Source of the DNA: an uncultured Lachnospiraceae bacterium
GTDB taxonomy: Bacteria > Bacillota > Clostridia > Lachnospirales > Lachnospiraceae
Direction: 5' to 3'
DNA: 32,252 bases
NCBI GenBank assembly: GCA_947627365.1
Contig: CANQVT010000027.1
Coordinates: 1 to 32,252 of the forward strand
Shown piece by piece: positions 24,052-32,252 of this stretch. A model generated the notes under the pieces. It made no database searches and had not been told where the DNA came from. It saw nothing but the letters and a program-made list of their open reading frames with translations. A program made the translations under genes and the position numbers. The first letter of the stretch is position 1; the number at the start of each line of letters is the position of its first letter.

Positions 24052-24090
24052 TTCACAAATTTACCACAAATTTGTCACAAATCCGTCAAA
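24052..24090 (+). promoter_or_regulatory. Four 11-bp-phased hexamers, OmpR/PhoP-type operator
   Basis: TTCACA (24052), ACCACA (24063), GTCACA (24074) and GTCAAA (24085) recur at exactly 11-bp intervals; the first three are followed by AAT. Direct repeats at one helical turn upstream of a -10 are the arrangement bound by PhoP/CssR-class response regulators. Confidence 0.65.
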
Positions 24091-24099
24091 GGAAGTTTT

Positions 24100-24105
24100 T
24101 ATACT
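24100..24105 (+). promoter_or_regulatory. -10 box of the HtrA gene
   Basis: TATACT follows the repeat array by 9 bp. The array occupies the -35 position and no good -35 hexamer exists at 17 bp, which suggests activator dependence. Confidence 0.55.
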
Positions 24106-24128
24106 GCAAACTGTAAAGAAGAAAAAGG

Positions 24129-24199
24129 CGCAGTTGTGAAAGTGCAGCTGCGAGAGTTTAAATGCATACGGACTGTGAAAAATTCATGGAGGCAGTCCG
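24129..24199 (+). promoter_or_regulatory. Two-hairpin 5' leader of the HtrA mRNA
   Basis: Stem 1: CGCAGTTG (24129-24136) with CAGCTGCG (24145-24152), one G-U pair. Stem 2: CGGACTG (24169-24175) with CAGTCCG (24193-24199), perfect. Stem 2 ends 10 nt before the AAGGAGGG ribosome site. It matches no riboswitch class I know. Confidence 0.5.
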
Positions 24200-24220
24200 G
24201 GATGACAAGGAGGGATTTCC

Positions 24221-26967
<2,747 letters not shown>

Positions 26968-27003
26968 GACGGCAGGATGGCGAAGGATTAAGAAATAAAA
27001 ACG

Positions 27004-27057
27004 GGACTGCTGCAAAGAACGGCTCGGACAGAGGACGTCTTGCGGCAGTTCTTTTTT
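27004..27057 (+). terminator. Intrinsic terminator of gdhA
   Basis: GGACTGCTGCAA (27004-27015) pairs over 12 positions, two of them wobble, with TTGCGGCAGTTC (27040-27051), followed by TTTTTT. Confidence 0.9.
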
Positions 27058-27059
27058 GA

Positions 27060-27071
27060 ACCAAATTTGGT
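27060..27071. promoter_or_regulatory. 12-bp palindrome upstream of the wall-binding protein promoter
   Basis: ACCAAATTTGGT is a perfect inverted repeat 29 bp upstream of the -35 at 27101. It may be a regulator site; nothing identifies the regulator. Confidence 0.35.
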
Positions 27072-27100
27072 AGAGCTGGGCAGAAATGTGTGATGGAAGC

Positions 27101-27129
27101 TTGACGTTGCCGGAAAAAAGAACTACACT
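27101..27129 (+). promoter_or_regulatory. Promoter of the wall-binding transglutaminase-like gene
   Basis: -35 TTGACG (27101-27106) and -10 TACACT (27124-27129) with a 17-bp spacer, 26 bp before the start codon; AGGGGGTG follows as ribosome site. Confidence 0.7.
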
Positions 27130-27155
27130 AAAATGCAAAGAGGGGGTGGGCAATC

Positions 27156-28235
27156 ATGCGCAGAAGAAAGAGAGTCCTGATTCTGGCAATGACGTTTGCG
27201 GTGCTTTTTTCCACAGTGACGGCAGAGCGGATCCTGACGCAGGCGGCGGAGCTTTCGCCTTCGACAGCAGGTACGGTGTCGGAGATTTCCAATCCGGAAA
27301 GCGTGGGACAGACAGACACGGCCAAAAAGTCAAAGGGCGGCTGGAAGGAGAAAAAGGGAAAGGTCTACTATTACAATTCCAAAGGGGAAAAAATAACCGG
27401 TTGGAAGACGATCGACGGACAGCGATATTATTTTGAGAAGTCTGGCAAAAAGAAAGGCCAGATGGTAACCGGCTGGCAGACGATTGGCGGCAAGAAATAT
27501 TATTTTTTGAAATCCGGCAAGGTTGGGAAGAAAAAGGGTCGGATGGCGACCGGCTGGCAGACGATCGGCAGCAAGACATATTATTTTGAGAAGTCCGGCA
27601 AAAAGAAGGGCCAGATGGCGACCGGCTGGCGGACCATAGAGAAAAAGAAGTATTATTTTATACCCTCCGGAAAGAACGCCGGCCAGATGGCGACAGGTTG
27701 GCAGATGTTCGGGAAGACCTGCTATTATTTCAACTCAAAAGGCGTCCTGAATACAAAAAAGACGGTCAATACAAGCCGCAACGGCGATAAGACCGGCTCC
27801 GCGAAGACGAAGACGATGCGCAGAGCCCAGGCGATCGTGGCGCAGATCACGACGGACAAGATGACGAAAGCACAGAAGCTCAAGGTCTGTTTTGACTATG
27901 TGATGAAGACGTACACGGGCCGCAGGCCGAGGACGCCGCATTACTGCGGAGACGATTGGCCGGTGGTTTACGCGAATGATATGTTCCTTGACGGGAGCGG
28001 AAACTGTTTCAGCTACGCGGCTGCATTTGCGTTTATGGCGAAGGCCTGCGGTTACGAGAATGTATACGCCTGCAACAGCACAGGGCACGGATGGGCGGAG
28101 ATCGATGGCAAGATCTATGATCCGGAAGAGTACCGCAATACGAAATACAAATACTACGGGACGAGCTACAGCGCTGTCCCGAGCTATCGCAGCGCCATAT
28201 CCGCAAGGCGCAGCTTCATGCATGTAAAAATATAA
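27156..28235 (+). CDS. Secreted wall-binding repeat protein with transglutaminase-like domain
   Basis: A 359-residue exported protein. The signal peptide (1 to about 31, ending TQAA) is followed by a Ser/Thr-rich spacer, then about five and a half choline-binding-type GW repeats (63-196), each like MATGWQTIGSKTYYFEKSGKKKGQ, very Lys-rich. The C-terminal domain (about 221-359) is transglutaminase-like with Cys284 in GSGNCFSYA, His311 in NSTGHGWAEI and Asp322 in KIYDPEEY, an intact papain-like triad. Known relatives act as cysteine proteases, peptidoglycan or protein cross-linkers. Its repeats should hold it to the wall or to choline-like or other teichoic decorations. It precedes an O-acetylation pair with its own promoter. 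Confidence 0.88.
   Translation: MRRRKRVLILAMTFAVLFSTVTAERILTQAAELSPSTAGTVSEISNPESVGQTDTAKKSKGGWKEKKGKVYYYNSKGEKITGWKTIDGQRYYFEKSGKKKGQMVTGWQTIGGKKYYFLKSGKVGKKKGRMATGWQTIGSKTYYFEKSGKKKGQMATGWRTIEKKKYYFIPSGKNAGQMATGWQMFGKTCYYFNSKGVLNTKKTVNTSRNGDKTGSAKTKTMRRAQAIVAQITTDKMTKAQKLKVCFDYVMKTYTGRRPRTPHYCGDDWPVVYANDMFLDGSGNCFSYAAAFAFMAKACGYENVYACNSTGHGWAEIDGKIYDPEEYRNTKYKYYGTSYSAVPSYRSAISARRSFMHVKI
27381..27745 (+). repeat. In-gene tandem repeats encoding GW wall-binding units
   Basis: Units of about 66-78 bp recur with near-identical stretches such as GGCGACCGGCTGGCAGACG and TATTATTTTGAGAAGTC. Such high nucleotide identity suggests recent duplication or recombination. Confidence 0.8.
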
Positions 28236-28273
28236 ACAGATAACAGGAAAACAGGATTCAGGAAGACACCCTC

Positions 28274-28302
28274 TTGACCGATATCACAAAACTGACTATA
28301 AT
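28274..28302 (+). promoter_or_regulatory. Promoter of the MBOAT/AlgJ-like operon
   Basis: -35 TTGACC (28274-28279), 17-bp spacer, perfect -10 TATAAT (28297-28302). About 35 nt of leader precede the TTG start. Confidence 0.85.
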
Positions 28303-28342
28303 CTACTGGTAAAATACCATCTATGATTGAGAGGGTTCGAAC

Positions 28343-29791
28343 TTGGTCTTTAGCTCAATAACCTTTTTAAGTATCTTTCTCCCGGCAGTGTTCCTGCTTC
28401 ACCGGATCCTGCCGGGAATAAAATTGAAAAACGCACTGCTGATCGCGGCAAGCCTTGTGTTCTATGCATATGGCGAGCCGGTCTATGTCTGCCTGATGGT
28501 TGCGTCCTCCCTGATGAATTATTGCATGGGACTGGTCGTCAGCCGTCCCGCATGGAAGAAGGCAGGCGTCATCGCTGCGGTGGTGTTGAATGTCGGACTG
28601 CTGGCCGTATTTAAGTACGCGGGATTTCTGGCGGAGCTTGTCAACGCCACGGGGTTTGTGAGGCTTCCGGTGCCGCAGATCGCGCTTCCTATCGGAATCT
28701 CTTTCTTCACATTTCAGGCGTTGTCCTACGTCATAGACGTTTACCGGGGTTCTGTGCAGGCGCAGAAAAACTATGCGAAGGTGCTTCTGTACATATCGTT
28801 TTTCCCGCAGCTGATCGCGGGGCCGATCGTGAAATACCACGATATCGAGAAGGAGATAGAGGACCGGCACGCGACGGCGGAGGATGCGGCGCGGGGCATG
28901 CGCAGGTTTATCGCCGGACTTTCCAAGAAGGTCCTGATTTCCAATGTGATGGCGCTGACCGCGGACACGCTTTTCGCGGCGGAAGCGGGAAGCATCAATA
29001 TCCTGACGGCCTGGATCGCGGCGGTGTCGTATCTGTTCCAGATCTATTTCGATTTCAGCGGATACAGCGATATGGCGCTTGGCATGGGGGAGATGTTCGG
29101 CTTCCATTTCCGGGAGAACTTCCAGTATCCCTACGTGTCGTGCAGCATCCGGGAATTCTGGAGACGGTGGCATATGTCGCTGTCCGGCTGGTTCCGGGAA
29201 TATCTGTATTTTCCGCTCGGCGGCAACCGGAAAGGCCGCGCCCGCACGGTTCTCAACAAATTTATCGTGTTCTTCTGCACCGGGCTGTGGCACGGGGCAA
29301 ATGTGACGTTCGTGGTTTGGGGACTGTACCACGGATTCTTCCTGATGCTTGAGGAATACTGGCCGGGGAGAAAATCCAAAAAAGAGGCGTCCGGGGGAGC
29401 GGCGGCCGTATCCTCCGAGCGGGGAAAGAATGCGGGGAGCGGGATGGCTCAGCGTTTTCTGGGGCATATCTATGCACTGCTGGTCGTGACGGTCGGCTTT
29501 GTGATCTTCCGCGCGGACACGATGGGGCAGGGGCTGCTTTTTATCCGGGAAATGTTTACGGGCTATCACTTTGAGCCTGCAGCGATGAGCCTTGCGGTGC
29601 GGCAGCTGACGCCGCTGTATCTGTTTGTTCTGGCTGTTTCGGCCGTCGCATCCGCGCCGGTGAAACGTTGTCTGGAAAAATGCAGGGGCTATGAAGCGCT
29701 GACCTGGATCGCCAGCCTTGCGGGACTCGTCCTGTGTATTCTGAGCCTGTCGGGAAGTACGTACAATCCGTTTATCTATTTCCGGTTCTGA
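28343..29791 (+). CDS. MBOAT-family O-acyltransferase (AlgI-like)
   Basis: A 482-residue membrane-bound O-acyltransferase with about ten or more helices that moves acetyl groups across the membrane to a surface polymer. Family signature: YFDFSGYSDMALGMGEMFGF in pattern, FWRRWHMSLSGWFREYLYFPLGGNR in pattern (His277), and invariant His317 in TGLWHGANVTFVVWG. The LPIGISFFTFQALSYVIDVYRG block is AlgI-typical. It starts with TTG 28343, supported by GAGAGGG upstream and by the family's usual N-terminus (VFSSITFLSIFLP). It is followed 28 bp later by an AlgJ-like SGNH partner, the two-gene layout of alginate- or teichoic-type O-acetylation systems. Target polymer unknown. Confidence 0.93.
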   Translation: MVFSSITFLSIFLPAVFLLHRILPGIKLKNALLIAASLVFYAYGEPVYVCLMVASSLMNYCMGLVVSRPAWKKAGVIAAVVLNVGLLAVFKYAGFLAELVNATGFVRLPVPQIALPIGISFFTFQALSYVIDVYRGSVQAQKNYAKVLLYISFFPQLIAGPIVKYHDIEKEIEDRHATAEDAARGMRRFIAGLSKKVLISNVMALTADTLFAAEAGSINILTAWIAAVSYLFQIYFDFSGYSDMALGMGEMFGFHFRENFQYPYVSCSIREFWRRWHMSLSGWFREYLYFPLGGNRKGRARTVLNKFIVFFCTGLWHGANVTFVVWGLYHGFFLMLEEYWPGRKSKKEASGGAAAVSSERGKNAGSGMAQRFLGHIYALLVVTVGFVIFRADTMGQGLLFIREMFTGYHFEPAAMSLAVRQLTPLYLFVLAVSAVASAPVKRCLEKCRGYEALTWIASLAGLVLCILSLSGSTYNPFIYFRF

Positions 29792-29819
29792 ACGGAAGCG
29801 TGTTTGGGGAGACATCGTG

Positions 29820-31235
29820 ATGAAGAGATCTGGTATGACAATCTATCTGGCCTTGGCCCTTGCGATCTGTCTGGTTCCGCTTGCGGGGCTGCTCTGGTAC
29901 GAGGGCGCGGAGTCCTCGGAGAACCGGAGGCTCTCCGAATTTCCGGAACTGAAGGCGGAGGACGGGTGGAACATAGAGTTTCTGTCTGAGGCCGGGGACT
30001 GGTTTGAGGAGCATTTCGCTTACCGACAGGAGCTGGTGACGGCGGACGCCAGGCTTCGGGGAAGTCTGTTCGGTGTCTCGACGGAGGACGGCGTGATCAA
30101 GGGCACCGACGGGTGGCTCTACTATATGGATTCGCTGGAGGACTATCTCGGGAGCGAGGTCCTAAGCGACCGGGGAATTTTCAATATCGCCCACACGCTT
30201 TATATGATGCAGGAATATATCGAGAACGCCGGAAGGACGTTTCTCTTCACGGTTGCGCCGAACAAGAACTCGCTGTATCCGGAGCACATGCCATATTATG
30301 ACCGGATCAAGGTGAGCGATACGCACAGCATCGACCGTCTGCGGCCGGTTCTTGAGGAGCAGGGCGTCAATTATGTCGACCTGTACAGTGTCTTTGAGGC
30401 GAAGGACGAGGTTTTGTATCACGCGCGCGATTCTCACTGGAACAATAAGGGGGCGGCGCTGGCCGCGGAGGCGCTTCTGGACGGGCTTGGCCGGGAGCAC
30501 CGCAGCTATGAGGATGCGGACTACACGGTGCGCGCGGATTTCGAGGGCGACCTTGATGTGATGCTGTATCCGGAGGACGTCACGCCTGAGGACGAGATCT
30601 ACTATGACGAGCCGTTCACGTATGAATATCTCACCGAGATTGAGAGCACGTTCGATCCGGAGATTGACACGAGTCAGCCGGATGCGCAGGGCGGTCTTCT
30701 GATGTACCGGGATTCATTCGGTAACGCGCTGCTTCCGTTCATGGCGCAGGAGTTCGCGAACGCGAAGTTTTCCAGGGGCGTCCCTTACTATGTCGACGAC
30801 ATGTTCTTCTGTGACGCGGATACGGTCGTCGTAGAGCGCGCGGAGCGCTTCCTGCCGGACATGAGCAAGAATCCGCCGGTGTTCCAGTCGCCGGAGCGGG
30901 AGATCGCGATCCTGCAGGCACAGGATTGCACGGAGAAGCCGGGGGCGACGACATGCGAGGCGTCCGACGAGGGTCTGTTTCTGAAGCTCGGCGGCAGGAT
31001 CGACGAGTCTTATATCGACACGGGTTCCATGATCTATCTCTGCGTGGACAGCGAGGATACATATGAGGCGTTCCCCGTGAACATCGAGACGGAGGACGTG
31101 GTGACAGACTGTGGCTACGCGGCGTATATCGAGAAGGGCAGGCTGGAAGGAGAGGAGATCACGGTGGAGCTGTATGTGGATACCGGCGGGGAGCTTTCGC
31201 GGGTGTACCGCACGGAGCTCGACGTGTCGAGATGA
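29820..31235 (+). CDS. AlgJ/DHHW-like SGNH acetyltransferase partner
   Basis: A 471-residue protein with one N-terminal membrane anchor (about 8-27) and an extracellular SGNH-hydrolase-like domain. ENRRLSEFPEL near the anchor is typical of AlgJ/AlgX/DHHW proteins. The Asp-His pair lies in RDSHWNNKGA (Asp204, His206) and the nucleophile Ser299 in YRDSFGNALLPF. It should pass the acetyl group delivered by the MBOAT partner to the surface polymer. A C-terminal region (about 360-471) is an added beta-rich domain. ATG 29820 is preferred to the overlapping GTG 29817, with GGGGAG 8 nt upstream. Same operon as the MBOAT gene. Confidence 0.9.
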   Translation: MKRSGMTIYLALALAICLVPLAGLLWYEGAESSENRRLSEFPELKAEDGWNIEFLSEAGDWFEEHFAYRQELVTADARLRGSLFGVSTEDGVIKGTDGWLYYMDSLEDYLGSEVLSDRGIFNIAHTLYMMQEYIENAGRTFLFTVAPNKNSLYPEHMPYYDRIKVSDTHSIDRLRPVLEEQGVNYVDLYSVFEAKDEVLYHARDSHWNNKGAALAAEALLDGLGREHRSYEDADYTVRADFEGDLDVMLYPEDVTPEDEIYYDEPFTYEYLTEIESTFDPEIDTSQPDAQGGLLMYRDSFGNALLPFMAQEFANAKFSRGVPYYVDDMFFCDADTVVVERAERFLPDMSKNPPVFQSPEREIAILQAQDCTEKPGATTCEASDEGLFLKLGGRIDESYIDTGSMIYLCVDSEDTYEAFPVNIETEDVVTDCGYAAYIEKGRLEGEEITVELYVDTGGELSRVYRTELDVSR

Positions 31236-31291
31236 TCTGTGGAAAGAAATTCAATTGTAAATAAAAAGGCAATAAAAGAAAGGTGGAAAAA

Positions 31292-32125
31292 ATGATGAAA
31301 AAGAGAACAGGAATCGCGATGGGGATCGCTGCGGCGCTGTGCATGGGAATGACGGCGTCCGCGCTTGCGGCAGAGACGGAAGGTATGTCTGAAGCGGTTA
31401 CGGCTGCGGAAACGCAGGCCGTGGAGGTTCTGGAGACGATCACGCTGACGATCGAGGACAAGGATCCGGTTGAGATCAAAAATACGGCAGAGCTTCCGAT
31501 CCGCTCGGCTTCTGTGGAGGTGCAGGAGGACGAGACTCTGATCAATGTGGTCATGATCGCAGACGACGGTCAGCAATATGAGTTTCTGGACGTCCCATAT
31601 GAGACGATGTCGGAGCCGGAGCTTGTGATGGACGGCGCGTTTGCGTTCATCAATTATACGAGCCTGTCTTCGGGCAAGGAGCGCAGGGTCGGACAGACCG
31701 GAGAGCTTACCTATAAGGAGCCGGCAGAGCTCTTTGCGGTGGACGATGTCTACATCCGCAGCGAGCCGGACGACGAGGCGGAGATCCTTGGCGTGATCAA
31801 GCGGGGAGACGCGATCGAGGTGCTGGGCGAGACGGCTACGCACTATGTGGTGAAGACGGACGATGCGACCGGATATACTGTGCGCAGATGCATCAGCGAG
31901 GATGAGCAGGCGGCGATCGCGGCAGTGCAGGCTGAGGAGGCGGCGCGCGAGCAGATCCGTCAGGCACAGGCAGCGGCGGCGGCAGCGCAGGCAGCGGCGT
32001 CGCAGCAATCGGGCGGCGGAGTCACAGAGGTGAAGCGTCAGAAGTTCGACGACTGTGACGGAAGCGGCCACGGCTATTACGAGATCACATACTCGGACGG
32101 AAGCGTTGCATACGAGGAGTATTAA
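31292..32125 (+). CDS. Secreted SH3-domain protein
   Basis: A 277-residue exported protein. A signal peptide (1 to about 27, ending ALAA) is followed by a beta-rich domain with no named family that I recognise (about 45-130), a bacterial SH3 domain (about 143-187: LFAVDDVYIRSEPDDEAEILGVIKRGDAIEVLG in pattern, ending TGYTVRRCI), an Ala/Gln/Glu-rich helical stretch (about 192-228) and a short C-terminal tail with DDCDGSGHGYYEITYSDG. SH3b domains usually bind cell-wall peptides. ATG 31292 and 31295 both fit the AAAGGTGG site. It follows the AlgJ-like gene by 56 bp and may be co-transcribed; twin hairpins end the unit. Confidence 0.85.
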   Translation: MMKKRTGIAMGIAAALCMGMTASALAAETEGMSEAVTAAETQAVEVLETITLTIEDKDPVEIKNTAELPIRSASVEVQEDETLINVVMIADDGQQYEFLDVPYETMSEPELVMDGAFAFINYTSLSSGKERRVGQTGELTYKEPAELFAVDDVYIRSEPDDEAEILGVIKRGDAIEVLGETATHYVVKTDDATGYTVRRCISEDEQAAIAAVQAEEAAREQIRQAQAAAAAAQAAASQQSGGGVTEVKRQKFDDCDGSGHGYYEITYSDGSVAYEEY

Positions 32126-32153
32126 AAACACACATCTTGCTATATCGCAGATC

Positions 32154-32175
32154 CGGGCTGTCGAAAGACAGCCCG
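32154..32175 (+). terminator. First of two GAAA-loop hairpins after the SH3 protein gene
   Basis: CGGGCTGTC (32154-32162) and GACAGCCCG (32167-32175) form a perfect 9-bp stem capped by GAAA. There is no T-run, so it may stabilise the mRNA end. Confidence 0.6.
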
Positions 32176-32192
32176 TCAGACTGTAGACAAAG

Positions 32193-32214
32193 TCCCGGCG
32201 AAAGCCGGGATTTC
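32193..32214 (+). terminator. Second GAAA-loop hairpin, probable terminator
   Basis: TCCCGGC (32193-32199) and GCCGGGA (32204-32210) form a 7-bp stem capped by GAAA, followed by TTTCCT, a short T-run. Confidence 0.65.
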
Positions 32215-32235
32215 CTATACTTTCAACCGTCTTTC

Positions 32236-32244
32236 TGGTATAAT
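32236..32244 (+). promoter_or_regulatory. Extended -10 at the window end
   Basis: TGGTATAAT is a perfect extended -10 pointing out of the window, presumably for the next gene. Confidence 0.5.
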
Positions 32245-32252
32245 AATAATTA

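Noticed and set aside
27381-27745. CRISPR array
   Set aside because: The repeats are in frame, encode GW wall-binding units and have no constant repeat with variable spacers.
28367-29815. A 482-codon reverse frame opposite the MBOAT gene
   Set aside because: MBOAT motifs define the + strand; the reverse product is Arg/His/Pro/Gln-rich without any recognisable domain.

Overview
The window looks like chromosomal DNA from a Gram-positive anaerobe of the class Clostridia, most likely a Lachnospiraceae-type gut commensal. This rests on protein resemblance (a clostridial YcjY-like hydrolase, an NADP-type glutamate dehydrogenase, a BceAB-type detoxification module, GW-type wall-binding repeats, a long-form serine acetyltransferase), on GGAGG-like ribosome binding sites and on sigma-A-type promoters. 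Coding DNA is moderately GC-rich and the intergenic gaps are AT-rich. I see no insertion sequence, phage gene, rRNA operon or CRISPR array.

Layout. Bases 1-1971 hold the 3' part of a large secreted protein: the end of a tannase-like esterase joined by a Pro/Gly-rich linker to a parallel beta-helix. A LysR regulator (complement, to 2786) overlaps its 3' end and is divergent from an alpha/beta hydrolase with a cysteine nucleophile. Then come a cyclophilin-like lipoprotein, a secreted 5'-nucleotidase and an M20 amidohydrolase. Bases 8148-12622 (complement) are a compact BceAB-RS-type operon (ATPase, permease, response regulator, intramembrane-sensing kinase) with a perfect 17-bp palindrome directly against its promoter. 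A glycerate kinase follows, then tRNA-Glu and tRNA-Cys behind a consensus promoter and about 100 nt of structured leader. Bases 14298-16921 (complement) encode a sulfonate/nitrate/taurine-type ABC importer whose binding protein has lost its lipobox cysteine.

From 17161 the + strand carries a cupin, a zinc-ribbon protein with an unusual 11-residue-periodic tail, an iron-dependent alcohol dehydrogenase, cysE, a 51-residue ORF and maf. The reverse strand at 21264-23133 holds two membrane-protein ORFs that look like one gene split by a frameshift. After a DUF2284 protein comes an HtrA protease whose upstream region has four hexamers at exact 11-bp spacing (an OmpR/PhoP-type operator pattern) and a two-hairpin leader. 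Then come gdhA, a wall-binding transglutaminase-like protein, an MBOAT/AlgJ-type O-acetylation pair and an SH3-domain secreted protein ending in twin GAAA-loop hairpins.

Two themes stand out. One is the cell envelope: esterase/beta-helix, Bce module, HtrA, transglutaminase-like protein, O-acetylation pair and SH3 protein. The other is nitrogen/sulfur assimilation: importer, cysE and gdhA. I found no convincing wholly new multi-gene system. The most novel items are the rearranged tannase/beta-helix fusion, the zinc-ribbon/11-mer protein, the Ser-for-Cys lipobox and several well-defined cis-elements.
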